A DNA stretch of 64,000 nt from Brucella gallinifaecis (GCF_006476605.1 NZ_ML636801.1:248001-312000); one strand, 5' to 3'; shown: positions 26,739 through 40,539, counted from the first letter of the stretch. The notes: generated by a model not told the origin, from the sequence alone. Numbers and translations are program-made.

Positions 26739-28397
26739 TTAGCGCATCCAGAAAGTACGTGTGAACAGAATAAAGATGGTGATCAGCTCAAGACGGCCAA
26801 CCAGCATGAGAAATGAGAGTACCCAAAGTGCGGGATCATGGATGGTCGAAAAATTGCCAACAGGGCCGATAATGTCACCAAAGCCCGGCCCGACATTGGA
26901 CAGTGCGGTCAGGGCGCCGGTGAAGGCGGATACGAAATCCAGGCCAAGAGATGCCAGCAGAACCGCGCCGATAATGAGCGATGCAATATAAAGAAACAGA
27001 TAGAGCAATACGTTTTGCGCGATCTCTCCAGAGACTTCCGAAGAGCCGTACCGGATTTTTATGACGGCATGGGGCATGACAAGGCGGGCGAGATTAGCGC
27101 GTGTCAGGTTCCACAAAATGATCAGCCGGTTCATTTTGATGCCGCCTGATGTCGAGCCTGCGCATCCGCCAAGAAAGCTTGCAAGGAAGAAAATGCCGAT
27201 GGCTGGTGGTCCCCATAATGAATAGTCTTCAGTGGTAAAGCCTGTGGTGGTGATGACTGAAACAAAATGGAATGACGCTGCAATCAGCGCTTCGCCAAAG
27301 GGGATATGCGTGCCAAGGCGCAAGACGACTGCAAGAATGAAGCTGAAGCCGATAATGAGGGTGAAAAACAATTTTACCTGTGGGTCGGCCAGAGATTCCA
27401 AGCGCCGTGGCATGAAGGCCTTGATGTAAAGCACAAAAGGTAAGGCGGAGAGCGCCATGAAGATGGTCGAAACGACCAGCAGCATCTGATTATTTTCATA
27501 ATAGGCGAAGGAATTGTCATGGGTCGAAAAGCCTGCGGTTGCGACCGTTGCCAGACCATGATTGACCGCATCGAATATGCTCATGCCGACAGCAAAATAG
27601 GCGATCATGCAGGCTGCTGTCAGGCTGAGATAAGCGGTGATGATGCCAAGCGCAATCTGGTTCATCCGGGGCAGGATTTTTTCCGATTTATCGGAGTTTT
27701 CCATATGAAAGAGCGCCAGACCACCTGCACGCAGCGATGGCAGCATCAAAAGCGCCAAACCAATAAAGCCCACGCCGCCGATCCAGCATAGAAGTGAGCG
27801 CCAGAGCAAAATGCCGCGCTGCATATCGTCAAGGCCGGTAAGGGCGGTCGCCCCTGTTGATGTCACGCCCGACATGGCTTCAAAGAAAGCGGTCGCATAG
27901 CTGATTGGCAGATGCGAAAAATAGAGCGGGATTGACCCAAGAAAGCTTGCTGTCAGCCACAGGCATGCCGTTAACAGAAAACCAAGACGCGGTGTGAAGC
28001 GCGTATTCTGGTTTTGTGTGGCAAGCAGAATGAGGGCTGAAAGTGCGCTTGTTGCAGCAGCTGAACGCACAAAGATCAGCCAGTCATCGCTGCCGTCGCG
28101 CAGATCGATGGCCGCAGGCAGCAGCATTGCAACAGCCATGACAAGGCCGAAGCGCGCACATATATTGGCAACTGTCTTATAGATGGCTGTCGGCTCCAGA
28201 GTTTTTGAAAGCTGCTTCTTGCTTTGTGTGTTTAACGCGGGAATTTGCCGGCTGCAATGCGCCTGTGGCTTATTGGCTTTTCGCAATGGCACTATAAGGC
28301 TTGGAGAACGTATTTCTGATGGTGGTCTTGTCTTGCAATGGCAGGGTGAGCAGCCTACCTTGGTAAGCAATATCAGGATATTGGCCAAGCTGCGCAT
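26739..28397 (-). CDS. trkH: TrkH-family potassium transporter subunit
   Basis: This inner-membrane protein forms the K+ pore of Trk systems and works with cytoplasmic TrkA. The pore loops show as SGVTSTGATALTG, VATAGFSTHDNSF, VITTTGFTTEDY and ALSNVGPGFGD, with many membrane segments. The frame is 552 residues, whereas family members are about 480-490. The first 60-65 residues look non-family, and recognisable TrkH sequence begins near TLEPTAIYKTVANI, so the real start is probably downstream of 28397; I see no convincing ATG there, and a GTG at 28292 is only a weak candidate. Confidence 0.9.
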   Translation of the reverse strand: MRSLANILILLTKVGCSPCHCKTRPPSEIRSPSLIVPLRKANKPQAHCSRQIPALNTQSKKQLSKTLEPTAIYKTVANICARFGLVMAVAMLLPAAIDLRDGSDDWLIFVRSAAATSALSALILLATQNQNTRFTPRLGFLLTACLWLTASFLGSIPLYFSHLPISYATAFFEAMSGVTSTGATALTGLDDMQRGILLWRSLLCWIGGVGFIGLALLMLPSLRAGGLALFHMENSDKSEKILPRMNQIALGIITAYLSLTAACMIAYFAVGMSIFDAVNHGLATVATAGFSTHDNSFAYYENNQMLLVVSTIFMALSALPFVLYIKAFMPRRLESLADPQVKLFFTLIIGFSFILAVVLRLGTHIPFGEALIAASFHFVSVITTTGFTTEDYSLWGPPAIGIFFLASFLGGCAGSTSGGIKMNRLIILWNLTRANLARLVMPHAVIKIRYGSSEVSGEIAQNVLLYLFLYIASLIIGAVLLASLGLDFVSAFTGALTALSNVGPGFGDIIGPVGNFSTIHDPALWVLSFLMLVGRLELITIFILFTRTFWMR

Positions 28398-28455
28398 GTG
28401 CGCTGGCTTGCATGCCCAAATAGCCTGAAACGATTTTCGAGCGGAGAACTTCCTT

Positions 28456-29430
28456 ATGTCACAGCGTCACGCGCCCGTTATCATTATCGGCTCAGGTCCG
28501 GCGGGTTATACCGCCGCAATATACGCAGCGCGTGCGATGCTTAAACCGATCATCATTACAGGTTTGCAGCAAGGCGGGCAGTTGATGATCACCACTGATG
28601 TTGAAAATTATCCGGGATATGCCGATCCAGTGCAGGGTCCATGGATGATGGAGCAGATGGCTACGCAGGCACAGAATGTCGGTGCCGAAATCCTGTATGA
28701 TATTATTACTGAAGTCGATACCACGTCACGCCCATTTCGGTTGATGAGCGATTCCGGTACGGTTTTCACCTGTGATGCACTGATTATTGCGACCGGGGCA
28801 CAGGCCAAGTGGCTGGGTCTTGAAAGCGAACAGACCTTTATGGGTGGTGGCGTTTCAGCCTGTGCGACCTGTGACGGATTTTTCTATCGCGGCAAGGATG
28901 TGGTGGTGGTTGGCGGTGGTAACACGGCTGTCGAAGAAGCGCTTTATCTCTCGCATATCGCAAAGAGCGTGACTGTTGTGCATCGCCGTGAAGGTTTCCG
29001 CGCTGAAAAGATCATGCAGGACCGTCTTTTGTCGCGCGAAAATGTCCATGTTGTCTGGAACAGTGTGATTGACGAGATTGTCGGTACTCAAGCCAAGCCG
29101 CCAATGGGGGCGACCGTGACAGGTGTGCGTCTCAAGAATATTGTTACAGGTGAGACACATATTCATGATGCTCACGGCGTTTTTATTGCCATTGGCCATG
29201 CTCCAGCCGTTTCCTTGTTTGAAGGTAAACTTAAACAGAAGCCAAATGGTTATCTTTGGACGGCGCCTGATTCAACGGCCACGGATGTTCCGGGTATTTT
29301 TGCTGCGGGCGATGTGACGGATGATATTTACCGGCAGGCTGTAACGGCTGCCGGTATGGGTTGTATGGCGGCTCTGGAAGCAGAGCGCTGGTTGGCTGCA
29401 CAGGAACCGCTGCACGAAGCTGCGGAGTAA
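28456..29430 (+). CDS. trxB: Thioredoxin reductase
   Basis: The cytoplasmic flavoenzyme reduces thioredoxin with NADPH. The 324-residue product has the FAD motif IIGSGPAGYTAA at residues 10-21, the redox-active CATC at 136-139, the NADPH motif VVVVGGGNTAVEEAL, and the C-terminal FAD motif GIFAAGDVTDDIYRQAVTAA. It lies 15 bases upstream of the LysR gene, as in Sinorhizobium (trxB-lsrB), so the two are probably cotranscribed. Confidence 0.97.
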   Translation: MSQRHAPVIIIGSGPAGYTAAIYAARAMLKPIIITGLQQGGQLMITTDVENYPGYADPVQGPWMMEQMATQAQNVGAEILYDIITEVDTTSRPFRLMSDSGTVFTCDALIIATGAQAKWLGLESEQTFMGGGVSACATCDGFFYRGKDVVVVGGGNTAVEEALYLSHIAKSVTVVHRREGFRAEKIMQDRLLSRENVHVVWNSVIDEIVGTQAKPPMGATVTGVRLKNIVTGETHIHDAHGVFIAIGHAPAVSLFEGKLKQKPNGYLWTAPDSTATDVPGIFAAGDVTDDIYRQAVTAAGMGCMAALEAERWLAAQEPLHEAAE

Positions 29431-29445
29431 CGAGAGGGGAAAAAG

Positions 29446-30351
29446 GTGGTCGCACCGCTTGACTGGGATAAACTGCGCATATTCCATGCTGCTGCGGAAG
29501 CGGGGTCTTTTACCCATGCTGCGCAAACATTGCATCTGTCGCAGTCAGCTATTTCGCGCCAGGTCAGTGCACTTGAGCAGGATGTCGGTGTTCCGTTGTT
29601 CCATCGCCATGCGCGTGGGCTTATTCTGACGGAGCAGGGCGAAACGCTTTACCGTACGGCGCATGACGTGCTGATGAAGCTTGAAAATGTTCGCTCCAAG
29701 CTTGCAGAAAGCAAAGAGAAGCCAACAGGTCGTCTGCGTGTCACCACGACGGTTGGTCTTGGTTCTGGCTGGCTGATCGAACGTATTCAGGAGTTCGTTG
29801 ACCTGTATCCTGATATTCAGTTGCAGCTTATTCTTGATAATGAAGAGCTGGATCTGACCATGCGTCATGCGGATTGTGCTATCCGCCTGCGCCAGCCCCA
29901 GCAACCGGATTTGATTCAGCGCCGGCTGTTTACTGTACATATGCATCTCTATGCATCGGCAGGCTATGTCTCCAAACATGGGAAGCTGGATTCGGTCGAG
30001 GAAATCGATCAGCATCGTGTGGTGACATTTGGTGAGCCTGCGCCAAGCTATCTGACGGGACTGAACTGGCTGGAAATTGCGGGGCGCACAGATGGCAGTA
30101 CGCGTGTTCCCGTTTTGCAGGTCAATAATTTGCTTTCTATCCGTCGTGCAGTGCAGCGTGGTGTCGGTATTGCAGTCTTGCCTGACTATATGGCTGACAA
30201 GGAATCCGGTCTGGTACAGCTTCTGCCGGATCTGGAGGAAATTCCGTCCTTTGATACATTCTTCTGCTACCCGGAAGCTTTGAAGAATTCGGCCAAGCTG
30301 CATGCGTTCCGGGATTTCCTTTTCTTAAAAGCAAGAAACTGGGCGTTTTGA
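29446..30351 (+). CDS. lsrB: LysR-type regulator, LsrB/VtlR orthologue
   Basis: The 301-residue LysR-type protein has an N-terminal HTH (WDKLRIFHAAAEAGSFTHAA, LSQSAISRQVSALEQDVGVP) and an effector domain with TTVGLGSGWLIERIQEF. Position directly after trxB matches LsrB of Sinorhizobium, which controls LPS and oxidative stress genes, and VtlR of Brucella, which activates the AbcR2 small RNA. Only two cysteines are visible (near 144 and 275), fewer than the set studied in Sinorhizobium LsrB. Start is GTG. A candidate target sRNA lies about 1.3 kb downstream. The symbol is synteny-based. Confidence 0.88.
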   Translation: MVAPLDWDKLRIFHAAAEAGSFTHAAQTLHLSQSAISRQVSALEQDVGVPLFHRHARGLILTEQGETLYRTAHDVLMKLENVRSKLAESKEKPTGRLRVTTTVGLGSGWLIERIQEFVDLYPDIQLQLILDNEELDLTMRHADCAIRLRQPQQPDLIQRRLFTVHMHLYASAGYVSKHGKLDSVEEIDQHRVVTFGEPAPSYLTGLNWLEIAGRTDGSTRVPVLQVNNLLSIRRAVQRGVGIAVLPDYMADKESGLVQLLPDLEEIPSFDTFFCYPEALKNSAKLHAFRDFLFLKARNWAF

Positions 30352-30366
30352 TTTTTGATCAAATTT

Positions 30367-30396
30367 AAAGGCCGCACTGACATCAGCGCGGCCTTT
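30367..30396. terminator. Terminator between LysR gene and phosphoesterase gene
   Basis: Stem AAAGGCCGC / GCGGCCTTT with a 12-nt loop, followed on the plus strand by ATGTTTTTG, between convergent genes. Confidence 0.85.
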
Positions 30397-30414
30397 ATGT
30401 TTTTGCTCTGGCAA

Positions 30415-31266
30415 TCAGGCAATGGACTGCTCAGTCTCCTGTTCATTGCGGTCCCTGTTTGCATTATGCGGATAAACCTCATGGATAACGTCATCAATGA
30501 GATAAGGTGTCAGTTCTTCAATATGGACTATCTGGCTTGTGGCTGTGTCGCCCAGATCATGAACAGCTGCTCCCAGAATGCGTTCTCCCGGCAGGTCGCG
30601 CTCGATTGATCCGACAACGAAAGCCGCAGCCGGTGCCCATATATAACGGGTGCCGTTCGCTTCTCCTGACCAGGCGCGATGCAGATGGCCGCTTGCATGC
30701 AGCTTGACATTATGGGCGGCAAACAGATCAAAAAGCCTTTGACGCGCTATCGGGCGAATGCCCCAATAGCCTGTGTCACCTTCATCAGGATGATCGACAA
30801 AAACCGGTTTATGGGCAAAGATTGCGACCGGTTTGCCCTGGCTATTGCCGAGTTCTGTTTCAAGCCACTGAAACTGCTCTTCTTCTTCATCAGTATTTGC
30901 ACCAATGATAAGGCTGTTAAGACCGATGATCTGCCATTGGCCAATATTTTCTGACCAGCGGTCAGCGCCGAAATATTCACGCCAGCGTGCAAAACGCTCG
31001 ATGTTAACCGGCTGATGGCTGCCGGGCAGGTGGCCAATGTCATGATTGCCGGGCAGGCTGAGCACACGGACAGGAAGTTCTGCAATTTTATCGCGGCAGA
31101 ATGCGAGGTCTCTTTCAATATCCGCGCCATCAATGCTCAAATCACCGGTATGGATGATCAAATCCGGCTTTTGTGCTTTGACCCATTCCACCAGTGGTGC
31201 CCAGTTGCTGTTGAAATGGTCTTTGTCTGGACTGAGATGGGTATCGGTAATCTGAATGATTCGCAT
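30415..31266 (-). CDS. Calcineurin-like metallophosphoesterase (CpdA-like)
   Basis: The 283-residue cytoplasmic protein has the dimetal motifs QITDTHLS at the N-terminus, IIHTGDLSIDG, LPGNHDIGHLPG, AHKPVF and LHASGHLHRAW, matching class III cyclic nucleotide phosphodiesterase / CpdA-type enzymes. Whether it cleaves cAMP is not shown. ATG at 31266 has AGGA upstream; a longer frame to 31311 lacks family support. It is convergent with the LysR gene and divergent from the small RNA region. Confidence 0.88.
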   Translation of the reverse strand: MRIIQITDTHLSPDKDHFNSNWAPLVEWVKAQKPDLIIHTGDLSIDGADIERDLAFCRDKIAELPVRVLSLPGNHDIGHLPGSHQPVNIERFARWREYFGADRWSENIGQWQIIGLNSLIIGANTDEEEEQFQWLETELGNSQGKPVAIFAHKPVFVDHPDEGDTGYWGIRPIARQRLFDLFAAHNVKLHASGHLHRAWSGEANGTRYIWAPAAAFVVGSIERDLPGERILGAAVHDLGDTATSQIVHIEELTPYLIDDVIHEVYPHNANRDRNEQETEQSIA

Positions 31267-31561
31267 AGGACATCCTTCCTGGAAATGGTGCCTGATTGCA
31301 GCGTAATGCATGCAACGGTGCTCCTTGCGAGGGCTTCTATGCCTGTTGTGTGACAGATTGGATGCGGTGCCGTGATCGTTTTATGACAGTGCGGTTACAG
31401 CGCCTGTAGAGGCTGACTGCTTCGCTGATTTGCTAAATTTCGAGGCATCCATTGCTTGTTGTTGCCTATCAATTGGGCTGTTATAACAGGAGGCATTTAT
31501 TAAATTAATTTTGTGGTTAATGGATAACATATTGAAATTTAATATATTTTTTCTGATTTCG

Positions 31562-31584
31562 AGCTATGCGAAAAATGCATAGCT
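31562..31584. promoter_or_regulatory. LysR-type palindrome upstream of the AbcR-like sRNA
   Basis: AGCTATGC, 7 bases, GCATAGCT: a perfect inverted repeat with the T-N11-A type geometry of LysR regulators. It spans roughly -79 to -57 relative to the predicted sRNA start, where LysR activators usually bind. The obvious candidate regulator is the LsrB/VtlR-type protein encoded nearby, but binding is inference. Confidence 0.6.
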
Positions 31585-31603
31585 GTATTGTGATAAAGTT
31601 GAG

Positions 31604-31634
31604 TTGCAAAAACAATAATCACAAGGCATATAGA
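31604..31634 (+). promoter_or_regulatory. Predicted promoter of the AbcR-like sRNA
   Basis: TTGCAA at 31604-31609 and TATAGA at 31629-31634 are separated by 19 bases, and the first base of the sRNA hairpin is 7 bases downstream. The long spacer fits an activator-dependent promoter. Confidence 0.5.
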
Positions 31635-31640
31635 AGTCAT

Positions 31641-31753
31641 CTTAGCGTTGCGTTTCCTCCTCCCATTTGCGCGCGCTAAGTGTTCCCCTCTGGAGGTTCG
31701 CCTTAAAGGCACCTTCAAAATTCAAAGCCAGACATTTGTCTGGCTTTTTTTTT
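31641..31753 (+). ncRNA. abcR: AbcR-like (alpha-r15 type) trans-acting small RNA
   Basis: The predicted RNA of about 113 nt has three stem-loops. The first pairs CTTAGCG (31641-31647) with CGCTAAG (31674-31680) and exposes an anti-Shine-Dalgarno loop, TTTCCTCCTCCCATTT. The second involves GGTTCGCC and GGCACC. The third is an intrinsic terminator. This is the layout and length of AbcR RNAs of Rhizobium and Brucella, which with Hfq silence ABC-transporter mRNAs by masking ribosome binding sites. Family assignment is from memory of motif and structure, without a covariance search. No AbcR twin is visible next to it. Confidence 0.72.
31724..31753 (+). terminator. Intrinsic terminator of the AbcR-like sRNA
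   Basis: AAAGCCAGAC / GTCTGGCTTT with a 4-nt ATTT loop, followed by a run of nine T starting within the stem end. Confidence 0.92.
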
Positions 31754-31843
31754 GGCTTTACGCTCAAGCAAAGCATTTTAAAAATAAGCAGATACGAAAA
31801 AGGAGCCTTTCGGCCCCTTCGTCATTGCTTTTCTCTGAAGATT

Positions 31844-33405
<1,562 letters not shown>

Positions 33406-33615
33406 TTATGCTGCGACGAGGTTGTCGGCAGACGAACGGCCCGAACGACGGTCTTCTACGATTTCGTAGGATACCTTCTGGCCTTCATCAAGGGTAGCGA
33501 GGCCCGCGCGCTGAACAGCGGAAATATGGACAAAAATGTCCGTGCCGCCCTGATCAGGCTGAATGAAGCCGAAGCCCTTGGTCGTGTTAAACCACTTAAC
33601 TGTTCCCGTAGCCAT
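33406..33615 (-). CDS. Cold-shock domain protein, second paralogue
   Basis: The 69-residue OB-fold protein [20 protein letters not shown] has RNP1 KGFGFI and RNP2 DIFVHIS. It ends in a Ser/Arg-rich tail, [14 protein letters not shown], unlike the paralogue at 15.8 kb. Such proteins act as RNA chaperones at low temperature or in growth transitions. The upstream gap of about 300 bases on the minus strand would hold a long leader, typical for cold-shock genes. Confidence 0.95.
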   Translation of the reverse strand: MATGTVKWFNTTKGFGFIQPDQGGTDIFVHISAVQRAGLATLDEGQKVSYEIVEDRRSGRSSADNLVAA

Positions 33616-33928
33616 GGGAAATTCCTTTGTAACATTAGTAGTCGTTAGTCCGCATGCTTCGCATACGTCCCTGTGGATCGAATTTATGGACAGGAGATCG
33701 TCAGGAAGCACGGCAGGCCGGGCGGGTCGCAAAGTCACTTGACCGAAAAATCGATGATCAAACTATATGCGACAAATTTGACCAGCACAAGACAAGCTTT
33801 TCTATCTTTCAAAGCCTATTTCTGTAATGTTTTTTCTGCTGCATATCCGGTCCCGGCTGGTTTCGGAGACTATATTTGTTCAATAATATCGTTCATATGA
33901 AATTGCAGGTTCAGTGAGGAAAGTCGTC

Positions 33929-35692
33929 GTGTCCCAATCAAAGCGGCAAGGCATGGATCAGCATGACGGCAGCGGTCTTTTTTCACAGATTCGCCTGATG
34001 ATAAGTGCATTCTGGGTGTCGCCTGTGCGCAACCAGCTTATTGCACTGGGAACAGGCATATTTACCCTCATCGTTCTGATCGCAGTGGGACAGGTGGCGA
34101 TTAATCGCTGGAATGTGCCGTTTTATAATGCGCTTTCGGATCGAAATCTGAGCGCCTTTTTCCATCAATTGCTGATCTTCTTTGCGATTGCCGGGTCAAT
34201 TCTTGTTCTCAACGTGTCGCAGACATGGCTCAATCAGATGTTCAAACTGAAATTGCGTGATGGGCTGGCGCGTGATCTGGTGGGGCAGTGGTTACAGCCC
34301 GGCAGGGCGTTTCGTCTGGCGAAAGCGGGCGAGATTGGTATCAACCCCGATCAACGCTTGCAGGAAGATGCCCGGCATCTGGCAGAGACGACAAGCGATC
34401 TTGGTATCAATCTGCTGCAATCGACAGTTATTCTGGTGAGTTTTGTCGGTGTTTTATGGTCGCTTTCAAGCGGCTTTGTATTTCATGTCGGGGGCTATAG
34501 TTTTTCAATCCCCGGTTACATGGTGTGGGCGGCGGTGATTTATGCCGGTTCTGCATCGCTGCTTTCCTGGTTTGTGGGACGCAGTCTTGTTAATTACAAT
34601 GCCAATCGCTATGCGCGTGAGGCAGATTTTCGCTTTTCGCTGATGCGTGTGAATGAGCATATTGATGCCGTGACGCTTGCGCGGGGTGAAGCCGATGAGC
34701 GCCGCAGACTGGATCGTGATCTTGATGCGGTGCTGGCGGCGATCAAGCGTATTGTCATTGCTACAACAAATCTCACATGGGTTACAGCAGGTTATGGCTG
34801 GTTTACCATTGTTGCGCCAATCCTCGTTGCAGCACCGGTCTATTTTTCGGGCGGGTTGACATTTGGCGGACTGATGATGGCAGTCGGTGCTTTTACACAG
34901 GTGCATAATTCACTTCGCTGGTTTGTCGATAATTTTGGCGCCATTGCTGACTGGCGTGCAACATTGCTGCGGGTTGCAAGTTTTCGTCAGGCCATTCTGC
35001 GTATGGATGAGATCGGGCATCTGGATCGTCAGATCAGTGTCGAAATCAATCAGGGTGAAAAGCTGACAATTGATAATCTTTCAATCGCAGCGCCTGATGG
35101 CTGTCTCAATCTGATGGAAAAAGATGTCGTCATTCAACCCGGTGAACGTCTGATTGTAAGCGGGGCAACCGAGCAAGACCGCAGCCTGCTGTTTCGGGCT
35201 TTGGCTGGATTATGGCCATGGGGAAGCGGGCGGATTGGCCTGCCAGCGGGGGATCGTATCGCCTTCATCCCCCATGCACCCTATATACCGCCGGGCAGTC
35301 TTCATGATGCGGTTGTCTATCCGCTTAATGCTGTCGATTTTTCAAAAACACAGGTGCTTGAAGTTCTTAAGTTTGCCGGTCTGGAGCGGCTGGAACCCCA
35401 GATTGATCGTGTTTTGCGCTGGGACAGAACACTGACGGCGGATGAAAAGCAGAGCCTTGCTTTCGCACGGCTTGTTTTGCAAAATCCAAGCTGGGTGGTG
35501 ATTGATGGTGCGCTTGATGGAATGGATGAAGATGCGCGCAAGCGTGCCTATGCTATTCTGACGGGGCCATTAAAAAACACGGCCGTTATCCATATTGGCA
35601 AGGGCATTGGCCATAATGAGCTGTTTACCCGCCAGCTTCAAATTGAGATGGATGTGCATGCTGATCCGTTGCGTCTGCCGCATCAGAGCTGA
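33929..35692 (+). CDS. SbmA/YddA-type ABC membrane protein with degenerate ATPase domain
   Basis: The 587-residue protein has an N-terminal membrane domain of the ABC_membrane_2 (YddA, SbmA/BacA, peroxisomal type) family with RWNVPFYNALSDRNLSAFFHQL and RWFVDNFGAIADWRATLLRV, then a nucleotide-binding-like domain. In that domain the Walker A Lys is missing (VSGATEQDRSLLFRALAGLW), the signature LSGGQ is replaced by TADEKQSLAFARL, and Walker B lacks the catalytic Glu (WVVIDGALDGMDE). The frame is otherwise intact, so ATP hydrolysis is doubtful. Relatives transport fatty acids or peptides. GTG at 33929 follows GAGGAAAG; GTG at 33914 is the alternative. Confidence 0.88.
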   Translation: MSQSKRQGMDQHDGSGLFSQIRLMISAFWVSPVRNQLIALGTGIFTLIVLIAVGQVAINRWNVPFYNALSDRNLSAFFHQLLIFFAIAGSILVLNVSQTWLNQMFKLKLRDGLARDLVGQWLQPGRAFRLAKAGEIGINPDQRLQEDARHLAETTSDLGINLLQSTVILVSFVGVLWSLSSGFVFHVGGYSFSIPGYMVWAAVIYAGSASLLSWFVGRSLVNYNANRYAREADFRFSLMRVNEHIDAVTLARGEADERRRLDRDLDAVLAAIKRIVIATTNLTWVTAGYGWFTIVAPILVAAPVYFSGGLTFGGLMMAVGAFTQVHNSLRWFVDNFGAIADWRATLLRVASFRQAILRMDEIGHLDRQISVEINQGEKLTIDNLSIAAPDGCLNLMEKDVVIQPGERLIVSGATEQDRSLLFRALAGLWPWGSGRIGLPAGDRIAFIPHAPYIPPGSLHDAVVYPLNAVDFSKTQVLEVLKFAGLERLEPQIDRVLRWDRTLTADEKQSLAFARLVLQNPSWVVIDGALDGMDEDARKRAYAILTGPLKNTAVIHIGKGIGHNELFTRQLQIEMDVHADPLRLPHQS

Positions 35693-35717
35693 AAAATCCC
35701 GAATTTAGTGCGAAAAG

Positions 35718-35749
35718 AAAAAGCCGCAGATTGTCATCTGCGGCTTTTT
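35718..35749. terminator. Bidirectional terminator between ABC-type gene and carB
   Basis: A perfect 14-bp stem, AAAAAGCCGCAGAT / ATCTGCGGCTTTTT, with a 4-nt loop, between convergent genes. Confidence 0.93.
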
Positions 35750-35768
35750 CAGTTCCTGCAATTTCCGC

Positions 35769-39257
<3,489 letters not shown>

Positions 39258-39601
39258 GGGGGCGTCCTATTCTGTGGTTTTAGCCTGCCAGAAAAGCCCG
39301 CACGGTTTTCCGGCGGGTTGGCAGAAGTGTATTCTGTGGGCTAAGTGGGCCTTATAGGCAATGATGAGCGAAAGCGGAACCCCACAAATGTCCTTATTTC
39401 AAAGAAAATGAGGGCATATAGCAAAACTTATGGGCTGATTGGCTGTGGTGTGGCTTATCTGTGCGAATATTGCAGGCATGTTTTTGTTTGTAATTCATGC
39501 TGATTTACTTTTTATGTTGCCGCACCAACTGTTTGTGCGACAATTATATGCAATAGTCAGGTGCTACCTTTTGGGGGTGCACGGTGAAGGGGAGTTGGTC
39601 C
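39258..39601. other. Divergent region carB / metallopeptidase gene
   Basis: It contains the promoters for carB (minus) and the metallopeptidase (plus) and the carB leader hairpin at 39285-39324. No gene is visible. Confidence 0.4.
39285..39324 (-). promoter_or_regulatory. Hairpin in the carB leader, possible attenuator
   Basis: Nested stems CTGCCA/TGGCAG, CCCGC/GCGGG and CGG/CCG around a TTTT loop form one structure 28-67 bases before the carB start. On the minus strand the inner GC-rich stem is followed by CTTTTCT, resembling an intrinsic terminator whose tail is sequestered by the outer stem. Attenuation is a hypothesis. Confidence 0.45.
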
Positions 39602-40516
39602 ATGCGTTGGCAAGGCCGTAGGCAAAGCGATAATGTTGAAGATGTGCGTGGCCAGCAAAATAGTGGCCTGGGCGGTGGTTTTGGTCGTGGCAGTGGTATG
39701 GGTGGCGGTCCGGGCTTCCGTATCATGCGCGGCGGTGGCCTTTCTGGCATAATCATTCTTGTCGTGATGTTTTTTGTTCTTCGTGCGGTTGGTATCGATC
39801 CGCTGCCGTTTTTGTTCGGCGATGGCAGTATCAACTCGACCCAGACTTCACAGCAGAGCAGCGGCGGCAAGGTTGCCAATGATGAGGCAACGCAGTTTGC
39901 GCGTACGATTCTCGCTGAAACCGAAGACACATGGAGCGGTATTTTCCAGTCGCGCGGGCAGACCTATGCACCGCCGACAATGGTTCTGTTTTCCAACGGT
40001 GTGCGCTCAGCTTGCGGTATGGCATCCTCCGCATCCGGGCCATTTTATTGCCCCGGGGATCGCAAGCTTTATCTTGATCTCAACTTTTTCAACGAGCTTG
40101 CAACCAAGTTTGGTGCATCGGGGGATTTCGCCAATGCTTATGTGATTGCACATGAGGTCGGGCATCATGTGCAGAACCTGCTTGGTATTCTGCCGCGCTT
40201 TAACCAGATGCGCCAGCAGATGAATGAAGCGCAGGCTAACCAGATGTCGGTGCGTGTGGAGTTGCAGGCAGATTGCTTTGCAGGTGTCTGGGGCTATTAC
40301 ACCAATCAAAAGGGTATTCTGGAAGCCGGTGATCTTGAAGAAGCGATCAATGCGGCGCATCAGATCGGCGATGATACGTTGCAAAAACGCTCACAGGGTT
40401 ATGTTGTGCCGGAGAGCTTCAATCATGGCACTTCAGCACAACGCGCCAAGTGGTTTCAGCGCGGCTTTGACAGCGGCAAGATTGATTCCTGCGATACATT
40501 CAGTGGCGATATCTGA
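39602..40516 (+). CDS. YpfJ-family neutral zinc metallopeptidase
   Basis: The 304-residue protein has a Gly/Arg-rich N-terminus, one membrane segment (LSGIIILVVMFFVLRAVGI), and a periplasmic metallopeptidase domain with the HEXXH zinc motif VIAHEVGHHVQNLLG and the downstream ELQADCFAGVWGY supplying further ligands. The YpfJ family (DUF2342/PF04228) is predicted to be neutral zinc proteases; the substrate is unknown. ATG at 39602 has GGGGAG eight bases upstream. It sits between carA and carB, opposite in direction to both. Confidence 0.92.
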   Translation: MRWQGRRQSDNVEDVRGQQNSGLGGGFGRGSGMGGGPGFRIMRGGGLSGIIILVVMFFVLRAVGIDPLPFLFGDGSINSTQTSQQSSGGKVANDEATQFARTILAETEDTWSGIFQSRGQTYAPPTMVLFSNGVRSACGMASSASGPFYCPGDRKLYLDLNFFNELATKFGASGDFANAYVIAHEVGHHVQNLLGILPRFNQMRQQMNEAQANQMSVRVELQADCFAGVWGYYTNQKGILEAGDLEEAINAAHQIGDDTLQKRSQGYVVPESFNHGTSAQRAKWFQRGFDSGKIDSCDTFSGDI

Positions 40517-40539
40517 TTGCTTGAATAAACAAGACAAAG

